Assembly (NCBI GenBank): GCA_046303115.1
Contig: JBKCGZ010000026.1
Location: forward strand, 1 to 64,000
From: CAINEC01 sp046303115
GTDB taxonomy: Bacteria; Bacteroidota; Bacteroidia; AKYH767-A; OLB10
Length of the DNA: 64,000 nt
Direction of reading: 5' to 3'
Position numbers and translations under genes: made by a program. The notes beneath the pieces are model-generated. The model saw nothing but the letters and a program-made list of their open reading frames with translations. It had not been told where the DNA came from and searched no databases. Each line of letters starts with the position of its first letter. The first letter of the stretch is position 1. Shown here piece after piece: positions 52,910-61,358 of the stretch.

Positions 52910-53395
52910 ATGCAGCAGAATATTATCTTGTCAGATTTAGAGAAGCTTAATCTTAAATCATCGGTGCTTGAGTCGTGTTTGAGTATAAAACGAAATCAAA
53001 TTAATGAGCTGACAGAAATGTTGCAATCGCTAAAGTCTTCCGTAGAAAGTAATGAGAAAAGCTCAGCAGGCGATAAGCACGAAACAGGACGAGAAAATGC
53101 CAATCAGACCTTGTTGATATATGGCGATCAGCATCGTAAAGCAATGGAAGATTTAATGGTGTTTATGATGATAAAGCCTGATAAGTTAATTGATACCATT
53201 CAGCTAGGAGCTATTGTTATTTTGAATGATTTAACCATTTTTATCGCGGATAATATGGGTAAATTAACGGTTAATGATATGCCCGTAAATATCCTTTCTC
53301 CCAAAGGTCCATTTGTTCAATGCATGCTTGGCAAGTCCCAAGGATTTGAATTCAAGTTTAATAATAAAGACTTTAAAATTGTTGATGTGTTTTAA
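52910..53395 (+). CDS. GreA/GreB-like transcription factor
   Basis: This 161-residue protein has the two-part build of Gre factors: an N-terminal antiparallel coiled coil (about 5-90) and a C-terminal FKBP-like domain (GAIVILNDLTIFIADN, VNILSPKGPFVQCMLGKSQGFEFKFN). At the coiled-coil tip is G-D-K-H-E (Asp55, Glu58), the same D-x-x-E spacing as the catalytic acids of GreA, which rescue backtracked RNA polymerase. Relatives are often annotated 3-oxoacyl-ACP synthase; nothing here supports that. A leaderless-type promoter box lies upstream and the DUF1456 gene follows. Confidence 0.72.
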   Translation: MQQNIILSDLEKLNLKSSVLESCLSIKRNQINELTEMLQSLKSSVESNEKSSAGDKHETGRENANQTLLIYGDQHRKAMEDLMVFMMIKPDKLIDTIQLGAIVILNDLTIFIADNMGKLTVNDMPVNILSPKGPFVQCMLGKSQGFEFKFNNKDFKIVDVF

Positions 53396-53403
53396 TACTT
53401 TTG
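53396..53403 (+). promoter_or_regulatory. TAnnTTTG promoter box, DUF1456 gene
   Basis: TACTTTTG begins one base after the stop codon of the Gre-like gene and lies ten bases before the ATG at 53414. The gene can thus be transcribed separately. Confidence 0.5.
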
Positions 53404-53413
53404 TCATACTTCT

Positions 53414-53644
53414 ATGCTAACAAACAACGACATTCTTAAAAAGCTACGTGTGGCACTAGAGCTTCGTGATGATGATATCATCGAAATCTTAAAGCTTAGT
53501 GATTTCGAAATTTCTAAAACTGAACTTAGCGCATTATTCCGAAAGGAAGATCATCCGAATTATAAAAAATGTGGCGATCAGCTTTTGAGAAATTTTTTAA
53601 ATGGTTTGATTACTTACAAGCGAGGTCCAAGACAAGAAAAGTAA
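53414..53644 (+). CDS. DUF1456 (YehS-like) protein, single-repeat form
   Basis: This 76-residue protein matches one DUF1456 repeat: LTNNDILKKLRVALELRDDDIIEILKLSDFEISKTELSALFRKEDHPNY and L-R-N-F-L-N-G-L. E. coli YehS has about 150 residues with two such repeats; here there is one. Function is unknown. Its stop abuts within two bases the convergent gene at 53646. Confidence 0.8.
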   Translation: MLTNNDILKKLRVALELRDDDIIEILKLSDFEISKTELSALFRKEDHPNYKKCGDQLLRNFLNGLITYKRGPRQEK

Positions 53645-53645
53645 A

Positions 53646-54359
53646 TTATTTCTTTTCCGTATCGTCTGAGTAGGTATAAAAATAATGTTCAGCGCACCTG
53701 CCTTCGCTATTTATTTTGCTCATCGCTCTCCAACGATTTTTATCATCCAAGATATAATCTTCCATTTCCGTTAATGTTGGAACCGGTTTTTCACTTTTTA
53801 AAACCCACACCTCCGTATTTGTTTTTGTTTTGCCTTTGTAAAATGATTTGTAGGTAATGCAATCATTCGGACTATAACAAGTTGTATTTAAAAACTCATT
53901 GCCCAATGAATCTAAAACAATGCGTTGTTCAACGCTCGGAACTGAATCACCAGCAAATGACCAATACACCACTTTTCCTCGTAAAGCAGTATCTTTTACA
54001 TGTAGAAAGGCAATCTTTAAAGTAGAATCGGCCTTGAATAAAGTATCAGCAAATAAAGTTTTGTTGTATTGATAATACAGCTTATTAAACCAAATCAAAT
54101 CTCCTTGCTTATTACGTGCTACTTTACGAGTAAGTTGTCCGTTTGAATTGTAATCGTAAGTAATATACAATGTGGGCTCCGTAGGAACTTTTGAAAACTT
54201 AACCTTCTTTATTAATTGTTCTTGTCGGTTGTACGTAGAAACCGACAATGTATCACAATTTTGGTTATCACAATTGCACTTGATTTCTACACAAGTATTT
54301 TGTGCGTTGGATAATAATGAAATCAAACAGAACAAGAATGCTACGATCAATTTTCTCAT
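53646..54359 (-). CDS. Exported protein of unknown function with YD-like segment
   Basis: I do not recognise a named family in this 237-residue protein. It has a signal peptide (about 20 residues, ending SNAQ), five cysteines in its first 20 mature residues (NTCVEIKCNCDNQNC) and one or two YD-repeat-like segments (ITYDYNSNGQLTRKV). It is predicted periplasmic or surface-exposed. The ATG at 54359 is supported by a promoter box whose spacing fits a leaderless mRNA; the GTG at 54401 is rejected. Confidence 0.7.
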   Translation of the reverse strand: MRKLIVAFLFCLISLLSNAQNTCVEIKCNCDNQNCDTLSVSTYNRQEQLIKKVKFSKVPTEPTLYITYDYNSNGQLTRKVARNKQGDLIWFNKLYYQYNKTLFADTLFKADSTLKIAFLHVKDTALRGKVVYWSFAGDSVPSVEQRIVLDSLGNEFLNTTCYSPNDCITYKSFYKGKTKTNTEVWVLKSEKPVPTLTEMEDYILDDKNRWRAMSKINSEGRCAEHYFYTYSDDTEKK

Positions 54360-54363
54360 GCTG

Positions 54364-54371
54364 CAAAGGTA
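54364..54371 (-). promoter_or_regulatory. TAnnTTTG box with leaderless spacing
   Basis: On the minus strand TACCTTTG followed by C ends five bases before the A of the ATG at 54359. It lies just after the terminator of the preceding gene. Confidence 0.6.
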
Positions 54372-54379
54372 GTACATAT

Positions 54380-54407
54380 AAAAAAAGGTGCCTCGCGACA
54401 CCTTTAA
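54380..54407 (-). terminator. Rho-independent terminator of the LamG-domain gene
   Basis: AAAGGTG (54384-54390) pairs with CACCTTT (54399-54405) around an eight-base loop. On the minus strand it is followed by T6, directly after the stop at 54411. Confidence 0.75.
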
Positions 54408-54410
54408 AAT

Positions 54411-55631
54411 TTATTTGATAAAGATTTTACTTCGATAAATATCATTTTCTGTCATGACCATCACAAGGTAAACTCCTGGAATAATTCGCTCTGTATTAAT
54501 CGTATTACTGCTTGTTGGAGTTTTTAATTCTTCTATCATCGCACCACCGCAGTTATACAAACAAATGTTCTTTAGTTCAATTCCGTTGTTGGCGTCAATT
54601 CGGATATATCCATCACCGTTATACAATTTAATTTGTTGTGCATTTCCCATTTCTTGTACTCCAACTGTGTTGATGATAACAGGGGTAGAGATTGCTGGAC
54701 ATCCAATCGAATCAGTAATAGACACGGTATAGGTTCCATTTTGAGTTACGGTGTAATTTTGTGTGGTAGCATTTGCAATCGGCTGTCCATTATAATTCCA
54801 CTGATATGTGAATGCTAATGATGAGGAAAGATTTAATCCATTTGCTGTAATTACAGGCGCTGTAGTAGCCTGAAAGAATGGAACATTGGGAGATAATGTA
54901 ATGGTATTAAATGTTGCTGTATTTCCACTGCTTGTCTGATCAGGAACTGTAGTGCCTGATGCAATATTAAAATTCCAATAACCAACCAATCCGGTTGAAG
55001 TAGGAGAGATATGACGATTGTAACCTGCTAAAATTTCTGCCTGAGGCTTAGCAATATTCCAGATTCGTACTTCGTCAATTTGTCCGTTGAAGGCTCTTGC
55101 ATCTGACTGTGCTGCATCGCTCAAACGACCAATACGCATCGGATAAGCGGTGTTGGGTTTCATCGTTCCATGGAAGTATTGAGATGCTACTTTTATTCCA
55201 TTGACAAAAAGTCTTGAAGAGTCACCATCAAAACTTGCTGCTACGTGGGCCCATGTATTGAGGGTTAATGTATTTGCAGGTGATACTATAGGTTGCCAGC
55301 TCATTGTATTTCCAAGTGTGTCAACTCCACAAAATGTGAATGATAATTGTCCTGATCCACCACAACGTAAAACGAATCCTTGTTCGCCGTTTAAACTCCA
55401 ACTATGCTTACATGCAATAGAATTGCTATAGTGGTTGGGTCCGAAAGCGGATGGTTTTATCCAAGCCTCCACTGTAATAGCAGAATCTAATTGTAAATTG
55501 TTATCTGTAGTAAATGAAACGTAACTAGTTGTCCCATTCAGTGTAATAGACTTTGTATTGGCAGTGCATTGTGCTAATAATAATTGGGGAATCCCAACTA
55601 ACATTACTGCCAATAGTATAATTTTTTTCAT
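54411..55631 (-). CDS. LamG-domain protein with T9SS type A sorting domain
   Basis: This 406-residue exported protein has a signal peptide (ending QLLLAQ), a laminin-G/concanavalin-like domain (about 28-235: AITVEAWIKPSAF, WAHVAASFDGDSSRLFVNG, GQIDEVRIWNIA), an Ig-like region (TYQWNYNGQPIANATTQNYTV) and a C-terminal T9SS type A domain (IPGVYLVMVMTEND to KIFIK). It probably binds polysaccharide or adheres to surfaces. The start at ATG 55631 precedes the signal peptide; the GTG at 55715 is rejected. It is divergent from queA. Confidence 0.85.
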   Translation of the reverse strand: MKKIILLAVMLVGIPQLLLAQCTANTKSITLNGTTSYVSFTTDNNLQLDSAITVEAWIKPSAFGPNHYSNSIACKHSWSLNGEQGFVLRCGGSGQLSFTFCGVDTLGNTMSWQPIVSPANTLTLNTWAHVAASFDGDSSRLFVNGIKVASQYFHGTMKPNTAYPMRIGRLSDAAQSDARAFNGQIDEVRIWNIAKPQAEILAGYNRHISPTSTGLVGYWNFNIASGTTVPDQTSSGNTATFNTITLSPNVPFFQATTAPVITANGLNLSSSLAFTYQWNYNGQPIANATTQNYTVTQNGTYTVSITDSIGCPAISTPVIINTVGVQEMGNAQQIKLYNGDGYIRIDANNGIELKNICLYNCGGAMIEELKTPTSSNTINTERIIPGVYLVMVMTENDIYRSKIFIK

Positions 55632-55652
55632 ATGTTGGTTTTTCAGGAATTG

Positions 55653-55660
55653 TAAAGATA
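55653..55660 (-). promoter_or_regulatory. Variant TAnnTTTA promoter box
   Basis: On the minus strand TATCTTTA followed by C lies about 21 bases before the ATG at 55631. Confidence 0.35.
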
Positions 55661-55694
55661 AAATTTTGTTCGAAAAATAACAACCATCTATGAT

Positions 55695-55702
55695 TATCTT
55701 TG
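55695..55702 (+). promoter_or_regulatory. TAnnTTTG box with leaderless spacing, queA
   Basis: TATCTTTG followed by CCCC ends five bases before the A of the queA ATG, predicting a leaderless mRNA. Confidence 0.6.
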
Positions 55703-55706
55703 CCCC

Positions 55707-56927
55707 ATGAATCACCCAGGAAGTATCAATATAGCAGATTATACCTATGAGCTGCCAAATGAAAAGATTGCTGCTGCACCGACATCCGATCGTGGAGATT
55801 CAAGGTTGTTGGTTTATAATAATGGGATGATTAATGATCAGATTTTTACTTCCATTAAGTCCTTTTTACCATCTCCATCTACGCTCGTTTTTAATAATAC
55901 GAAAGTCGTTAAGGCCCGCCTATCATTTCAAAAAGATACAGGAGCTAATATCGAAGTCTTTTGCTTAGAGCCTCAAAAAGGAATTACCGTTGAACAATCA
56001 TTTGCTAAACGTGATACTACCAACTGGATTTGTATGATTGGTAATTCAAAAAGGTGGAAGGAAGAGGTTTTGAATTTGAAGGTGCTTGTTGCAAATACAG
56101 AAGTTGTTTTGTCTGCTACGCGTTTGGAAAACTACGGACAAGAATCGTTAATTCAATTTACATGGAATAATCCTGATTTTTCTTTCAGTGAGATTTTAGA
56201 AATAGCAGGCGAACTTCCATTGCCGCCTTATATGAATCGTACAGCAACTGCGGATGACCGTGTCCGTTATAATACTGTTTATGCTGTTTACGAAGGATCT
56301 GTTGCGGCTCCAACTGCAGGACTTCATTTTACCAATGAATTATTGCAGGATTTAACATCAAATGGTGTTGAAACGCTTGATGTTTTATTGCATGTAGGAG
56401 CGGGTACATTCAAACCCGTGAAGGCCGATAGTATGAAGGATCATGATATGCATGCAGAACGCATTAAGGTCAGCATAAATACTATTGAGAAACTGAATCA
56501 ACAAAAAAAGAATCGTAAGATAATTCCCGTAGGTACAACATCCACCCGAACACTTGAAAGTCTTTATTGGATGGGTGTTCAAATTATTGAACATCGTCAT
56601 CAAGCAGGTGATTTTTCAGTTAGCCAGTGGGAGCCTTATGAATCGAAAAATAATTTTACTGTTGATGAGGCATTGACTGCATTAATCAATTATGCAAAGC
56701 AAAATGAATTAGATTTTATTGAAGGCTTTACGCAGATAATCATCGCTCCTGGTTATGAGTTTAAAATCATTGATGGTTTAATCACCAATTTTCATCAGCC
56801 ACAGAGTACATTGTTGTTATTAGTTGCAGCTTTAATTGGTAACGATTGGAGAAAAGTATACGAACATTCGTTACAAAACAATTATCGTTTCCTAAGTTAT
56901 GGCGATAGTTCTTTGCTGCTTCCTTAA
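55707..56927 (+). CDS. queA: S-adenosylmethionine:tRNA ribosyltransferase-isomerase
   Basis: This 406-residue enzyme transfers the ribosyl part of S-adenosylmethionine to 7-aminomethyl-7-deazaguanine in tRNA, the penultimate step of queuosine synthesis. Signatures include LPNEKIAAAPTSDRGDSRLLVY, GELPLPPYM, YNTVYAVYEGSVAAPTAGLHFT and HVGAGTFKPVKAD, and LLLLVAALIG near the end. The protein is longer than the usual 340-350 residues because of extra segments, including one near 120-180. Its stop directly abuts the stop of the convergent sdaA gene. Confidence 0.96.
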   Translation: MNHPGSINIADYTYELPNEKIAAAPTSDRGDSRLLVYNNGMINDQIFTSIKSFLPSPSTLVFNNTKVVKARLSFQKDTGANIEVFCLEPQKGITVEQSFAKRDTTNWICMIGNSKRWKEEVLNLKVLVANTEVVLSATRLENYGQESLIQFTWNNPDFSFSEILEIAGELPLPPYMNRTATADDRVRYNTVYAVYEGSVAAPTAGLHFTNELLQDLTSNGVETLDVLLHVGAGTFKPVKADSMKDHDMHAERIKVSINTIEKLNQQKKNRKIIPVGTTSTRTLESLYWMGVQIIEHRHQAGDFSVSQWEPYESKNNFTVDEALTALINYAKQNELDFIEGFTQIIIAPGYEFKIIDGLITNFHQPQSTLLLLVAALIGNDWRKVYEHSLQNNYRFLSYGDSSLLLP

Positions 56928-58349
56928 TTAGCATTCAGGTACGTTCACCGAAATATTTGTTGCGAGTCCTCCTTCGGAAGTTTCTTTGTATTTCGCACTC
57001 ATATCCTTTGCTGTTTCCCACATGCTCTTAATCACATCTTCTAGGCTTACTCGAGCTGATAATGGATCGCTTTCTAAAGAAATATTCGAAGCAGTGATAG
57101 CCTTAATAGCACCCATACTATTTCGTTCAATACAAGGAATCTGAACTAAACCACCAATAGGATCACACGTTAATCCGAGGTGATGCTCCATTGCAATTTC
57201 TGCAGCCATTAATACTTGTCCTGGACTTGCACCTAAGCATTCAGCTAATGCAGCAGCAGCCATCGCACTGCTAACGCCAATCTCTGCCTGACAACCGCCC
57301 ATCGCTGCACTAATCGTTGCATTCTTTTTAAACAGCGTTCCAATCTCACCAGCAGTAATGATAAATCGTACGATCTTATCTTCTGAAAAATCTTTCTCGA
57401 AACAATAAGCATACATCAATACAGCGGGAATCACACCTGCGGCACCGTTAGTAGGTGCAGTGATGATTCTTCCAAAAGAAGCATTCTCTTCATTCACTGC
57501 TAAAGCAAAACAACTAATCCATTTGTTGACCGAATTAAAATCTTTCTCGCTTTTACGAATGCAATCAATCCATTCATCAACGTTGTTGTATTTTGCATGC
57601 GGCAATAGCTTGCTATTAATTTCTGCTGCACGACGTTTTACTTGTAATCCTCCAGGTAAAATTCCGTTTTTATGTGCACCACGATAAATACAATCCTTAA
57701 TTTCTTTCCAGATATGTAAGGCCTTTTCGATAATTTCTTCTCTCGTTCTCCACGCTTGCTCGTTTAAAAAAATCAAGTCGCTGACCGATACATTTAATTG
57801 CTCGCAGTATGTTAATATCGAGTTAGCCATATGGCAAGGGTAGGGCGTAACAATCGCACTTTTGTTGATTGTGTTTGCTTCATCTGTTGCTACAAATCCA
57901 CCACCAACAGAATAATAATTTCTTGAAATTACCTCCCCCGATTTTAAACTTGCTTCAAACACCAACGTATTCGGATGTTGAGGCATGCTTTTATCTTTGT
58001 GAAATATAACGTCACGGATATACGAAAAGTCAATTACGTGCGTGTTGTTTAAATTTAACGTATTTCCGTTCTGGATGCCTTCGAATTTTTCTGTAATGGT
58101 ATTTGTGTCAATCGTAGTATAATCTTCTCCGCTTAATCCCATTAGCAAAGCTACGTCTGTTCCGTGTCCTTTGCCTGTTTTAGCAAGTGAACCATATAAG
58201 TGAGCTTTAACAGAAACTACTTCTTCTAACGGACTAAATTGTTGTATTCTTCGGATGAACATCCCCGAAGCAATCCATGGACCCATCGTATGTGAACTCG
58301 ATGGACCAATTCCAATTTTAATCATTTCAAAAGCACTGATACTTTCCAT
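56928..58349 (-). CDS. sdaA: L-serine ammonia-lyase (iron-sulfur type)
   Basis: This 473-residue single-chain enzyme deaminates serine to pyruvate. Both halves are present: the beta domain (ISAFEMIKIGIGPSSSHTMGPW) and the alpha domain (TAPTNGAAGVIPAVL, MGGCQAEIGVSSAMAAAALAECLG, GLTCDPIGGLVQIPCIERN). The cysteines in GGCQ, GLTC and IPC are the usual [4Fe-4S] ligands. A promoter box lies 19 bases upstream. The gene is monocistronic by spacing. Confidence 0.96.
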   Translation of the reverse strand: MESISAFEMIKIGIGPSSSHTMGPWIASGMFIRRIQQFSPLEEVVSVKAHLYGSLAKTGKGHGTDVALLMGLSGEDYTTIDTNTITEKFEGIQNGNTLNLNNTHVIDFSYIRDVIFHKDKSMPQHPNTLVFEASLKSGEVISRNYYSVGGGFVATDEANTINKSAIVTPYPCHMANSILTYCEQLNVSVSDLIFLNEQAWRTREEIIEKALHIWKEIKDCIYRGAHKNGILPGGLQVKRRAAEINSKLLPHAKYNNVDEWIDCIRKSEKDFNSVNKWISCFALAVNEENASFGRIITAPTNGAAGVIPAVLMYAYCFEKDFSEDKIVRFIITAGEIGTLFKKNATISAAMGGCQAEIGVSSAMAAAALAECLGASPGQVLMAAEIAMEHHLGLTCDPIGGLVQIPCIERNSMGAIKAITASNISLESDPLSARVSLEDVIKSMWETAKDMSAKYKETSEGGLATNISVNVPEC

Positions 58350-58368
58350 ATTCGATTTTATGCAATTG

Positions 58369-58376
58369 CAAATCTA
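58369..58376 (-). promoter_or_regulatory. TAnnTTTG promoter box of sdaA
   Basis: On the minus strand TAGATTTG followed by C lies 19 bases before the ATG at 58349, within the short gap to the helicase gene. Confidence 0.55.
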
Positions 58377-58391
58377 ATAGACTTGATTAAA

Positions 58392-59591
58392 TTATCTTCT
58401 ATTAGGAGCTTGTTTTTTCTTCTGATGACGGAAATCTTTTTTCGCTCCTTCTGGTGGCGCTTCCGCCTTTTTCAAATGTGTAGAAGGATTCTTGTATTCA
58501 ATCTTTTTTCCAATCAGTTTTTCAATATCGCGAAGGTATGCTTGCTCTTCAAAGTCACAAAGACTAATGGCAATTCCTGCTGCTCCCGCACGACCAGTTC
58601 TTCCTATACGATGAACATACGTCTCGGCTACATTGGGAATATCATAGTTGATTACGTGACTTAAATTATCGATGTCAATTCCTCTAGCTGCAATATCGGT
58701 AGCTACTAACACCCGCGACTGACCGCTCTTGAAACTATTCAATGCATTTTGTCGCTGGTTTTGCGATTTATCTCCGTGAATAGCATCTGCCTTAATACCG
58801 TTCTTTTGTAAATGTCGTGCTACGCGATCTGCGCCATGCTTTGTTCGCGTAAATACAATTGCTGAAGTAATAGGCTGCTCTAATAATAAATCAGAAAGGA
58901 AATCACGCTTGTCGCTTTTATTCACGAAGTATAATTCCTGTTTTACCAATTCAGCAGTCGATGAAACAGGTGTTACTTCAACATATTTTGGATTATTTAA
59001 AATTCGTTTCGCTAATTCAGCAATTTCCAGCGGCATCGTAGCCGAGAAAAATAAGGTCTGACGTTTTTCAGGAAGTTTCGCTACCACTTTTTTTACATCA
59101 TGAATGAATCCCATGTCTAACATTCGATCCGCTTCATCTAAAACAAAAAACTCAATATCGTTTAATGAGATGATGCGTTGATTCATCAAGTCTAACAAAC
59201 GGCCAGGCGTAGCCGTTAAAATATCAATTCCATTGCGCAAAGCCTGCGTCTGTGGTAACTGTGATACACCTCCAAAAATTACGGTATGTCTAATTGCCAA
59301 ATGTCTTCCATACGCAGCAATGCTTTCATTAATCTGTATCGCTAACTCGCGCGTTGGAGTTAGTATTAAACAAGTGATTCCTTTTTTTCTTCCTTGCTGA
59401 TGCATGAGCTGCAAGAGAGGAATGGAAAAGGCTGCTGTTTTACCTGTTCCAGTTTGAGCGCATCCTAATAAATCATCTTTGTTTAAAATGATAGGAATTG
59501 CTTTTTCCTGAATAGGTGTCGGTTTTGAATATCCTTCTTCGCGAAGTGATTGTAAAATAGGCTCAATTATATTGAGATTGTCGAAATTCAT
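58392..59591 (-). CDS. DEAD-box RNA helicase (RhlE-like)
   Basis: This 399-residue ATP-dependent RNA helicase has the DEAD-box motifs in order: Q-motif region KPTPIQEKAIP, motif I AQTGTGKTAA, PTRELAIQ, TPGRLLDL, DEAD in VLDEADRMLDMG, SATMP, and the C-terminal VATDIAARGIDID and YVHRIGRTGRAG. A short Lys-rich tail follows, as in the RhlE/CsdA group. I chose ATG 59591; the TTG at 59609 overlaps the end of the DnaJ-domain gene region. It probably follows that gene in one transcript. Confidence 0.95.
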   Translation of the reverse strand: MNFDNLNIIEPILQSLREEGYSKPTPIQEKAIPIILNKDDLLGCAQTGTGKTAAFSIPLLQLMHQQGRKKGITCLILTPTRELAIQINESIAAYGRHLAIRHTVIFGGVSQLPQTQALRNGIDILTATPGRLLDLMNQRIISLNDIEFFVLDEADRMLDMGFIHDVKKVVAKLPEKRQTLFFSATMPLEIAELAKRILNNPKYVEVTPVSSTAELVKQELYFVNKSDKRDFLSDLLLEQPITSAIVFTRTKHGADRVARHLQKNGIKADAIHGDKSQNQRQNALNSFKSGQSRVLVATDIAARGIDIDNLSHVINYDIPNVAETYVHRIGRTGRAGAAGIAISLCDFEEQAYLRDIEKLIGKKIEYKNPSTHLKKAEAPPEGAKKDFRHQKKKQAPNRR

Positions 59592-59609
59592 AGGTTGGGT
59601 TGACAACAA

Positions 59610-60380
59610 TTAACGTTGTGCTTGTAAAAATGAAACTAAATAGTAGAGTGAACTGATGATCAACAATGTTTTTATCCACAATTTTTGATTATAGGTGGAG
59701 AGTGGATAATAGAAGTTGAGTAAAAGTAAAATCAGGTTAATGATTAATGCTGGCGTAAAGTTACTTACAATATTGTCGGGAACCACTACTTTATTCTGAA
59801 TTGTTCTAATTTCTTTCATCGAATGCAAAATTGGCGTTTCACCTATCATAATCAGATTATTCGTCTCTAAACCTTCAATTTCAGTATCACTCATAATTTC
59901 AATTTTACGCTGATCTGTTTGTATGGTATAATAGAGTTGATCGTCGGTAGTAACGTTGGTTTTGATGATTTTCTCGACGCTAATTTTTGTTCCTATAAAT
60001 TGGTCGGTTAACAAAAAGAGGGTAATCAGCAATAGAACATAAGAAGCATTTTTGCCCCAATAAATCTCGTGTATTGACTTGTTTTTCTCTTCTTCCTCTA
60101 GTTTTTGCTTCCATTCCTGATAACGCATACGTGCCTGAGCTCTGGCTTTCTCTCGTAAAATAGCTTCGTAATCAATAGCAGGTTGCTGATAATTATGTCT
60201 TCCTTCTCGAAAGTCGATAATACGATGATAAGCCTCTGTAATTTTTCGGAATTGATCGGCTGCATCAGGACTATCATTTACATCTGGATGGAATTCTTTG
60301 GCTTTCAGACGATAGGCTTTTTTTATCTCTGCCATCGAAGCGGATGAACTAATTCCTAATGTTTGAAAATCGTTGAGCAT
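59610..60380 (-). CDS. DnaJ-domain membrane protein
   Basis: This 256-residue protein starts with a J domain (residues 1-65, with the HPD motif in AKEFHPDVNDSP), followed by a charged helical linker and three hydrophobic segments (about 110-125, 210-228 and 235-252). A J domain tethered to the inner membrane would recruit DnaK to client proteins there. It is not a full DnaJ (no zinc-finger region). It lies 18 bases upstream of the DEAD-box helicase gene. Confidence 0.82.
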   Translation of the reverse strand: MLNDFQTLGISSSASMAEIKKAYRLKAKEFHPDVNDSPDAADQFRKITEAYHRIIDFREGRHNYQQPAIDYEAILREKARAQARMRYQEWKQKLEEEEKNKSIHEIYWGKNASYVLLLITLFLLTDQFIGTKISVEKIIKTNVTTDDQLYYTIQTDQRKIEIMSDTEIEGLETNNLIMIGETPILHSMKEIRTIQNKVVVPDNIVSNFTPALIINLILLLLNFYYPLSTYNQKLWIKTLLIISSLYYLVSFLQAQR

Positions 60381-60429
60381 AGCCGTAATTTGACAAAATA
60401 CCTTTTATCAAAGATGTTGTCTTTATTGG

Positions 60430-60437
60430 TACTTTTG
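60430..60437 (+). promoter_or_regulatory. TAnnTTTG promoter box, gene 60453
   Basis: TACTTTTG followed by C lies 15 bases before the ATG at 60453. Confidence 0.55.
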
Positions 60438-60452
60438 CAAAAGTAAACGAAT

Positions 60453-61352
60453 ATGAATATCCTGAATTATCTCCTCTACTATTTTATCATTTTACCAATT
60501 GCATGCCTTCCTTTTAGGGTGCTTTATTTTTTGTCGGATGTGTTGTTTTTAGTGTTTTTTCATCTTGCGGGATATCGTAAGAAGGTGGTGTTGCGAAATA
60601 TTGCCAATTCATTTCCTGAATTATCGAAAGAAGAGCATAATCGCATCGCATCAAAATTTTATCGTCACTTCTGCGATGTAATGGTGGAGACATTCAAGTC
60701 TTTCGCAATTACCAAAGAAGAATTGTTAAAACGAAATAAACTGACCAATCCTGAATTAATCAATCAGTATTTTGAAAAGGGACAAAGCGTGATTTTAGCT
60801 GGAGGTCATTATAATAATTGGGAGTGGGTGGCAACTGGAATGGATTATCAGGTGAAGCATCAGGTGATTGCAATCTATAAGGCCTTATCGAACAAATTCT
60901 TCGATGAGAAAGTGTTGAAGTCGAGAAGTAATTTCGGTTTGCAAATGATCAGTACTAAGCGCGTGGCAGAGGTATTTGATAATAACAAAAACGATTTGAC
61001 CGCAACAATCTTCGCTATTGATCAAAGTCCATCGAATCCTCGTAAAGCCTATTGGATGCAGTTTTTAAATCAAGAAACTGCTTGCTTTTATGGCACAGAG
61101 AAATATGCGCGTCAGTATAATATGCCTGTGTTGTTTGGTTCTGTGAAAAAAGTATCCCGTGGGCATTATGAGTATAGTTTTTCGGTTGTAACTGAAAATC
61201 CCGCATCCGAAGAAAAAGGATTTATAACGAAAAAGACTAATTTGATTTTAGAAAACGATATCTTGCAAGCTCCTGAATTTTGGTTGTGGACGCATAAACG
61301 ATGGAAGCATCAACGTCCCGAAGGAATTCAGATGGAAACAGTATTCGAATAA
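60453..61352 (+). CDS. Lysophospholipid/lipid A acyltransferase family protein (LpxL-like)
   Basis: This 299-residue membrane-associated acyltransferase has an N-terminal hydrophobic segment (about 5-40), the segment RKKVVLRNIANSFPELSKEE and the catalytic H-x4-E motif in GGHYNNWEW (near residue 115). These match the HtrB/LpxL family, which adds secondary acyl chains to lipid A. It lies six bases upstream of an alpha/beta hydrolase gene, so the two form an operon. Confidence 0.88.
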   Translation: MNILNYLLYYFIILPIACLPFRVLYFLSDVLFLVFFHLAGYRKKVVLRNIANSFPELSKEEHNRIASKFYRHFCDVMVETFKSFAITKEELLKRNKLTNPELINQYFEKGQSVILAGGHYNNWEWVATGMDYQVKHQVIAIYKALSNKFFDEKVLKSRSNFGLQMISTKRVAEVFDNNKNDLTATIFAIDQSPSNPRKAYWMQFLNQETACFYGTEKYARQYNMPVLFGSVKKVSRGHYEYSFSVVTENPASEEKGFITKKTNLILENDILQAPEFWLWTHKRWKHQRPEGIQMETVFE

Positions 61353-61358
61353 AAAATA

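Noticed and set aside
52910..53395. 3-oxoacyl-ACP synthase
   Set aside because: No thiolase-fold motif; the sequence looks like a Gre factor.
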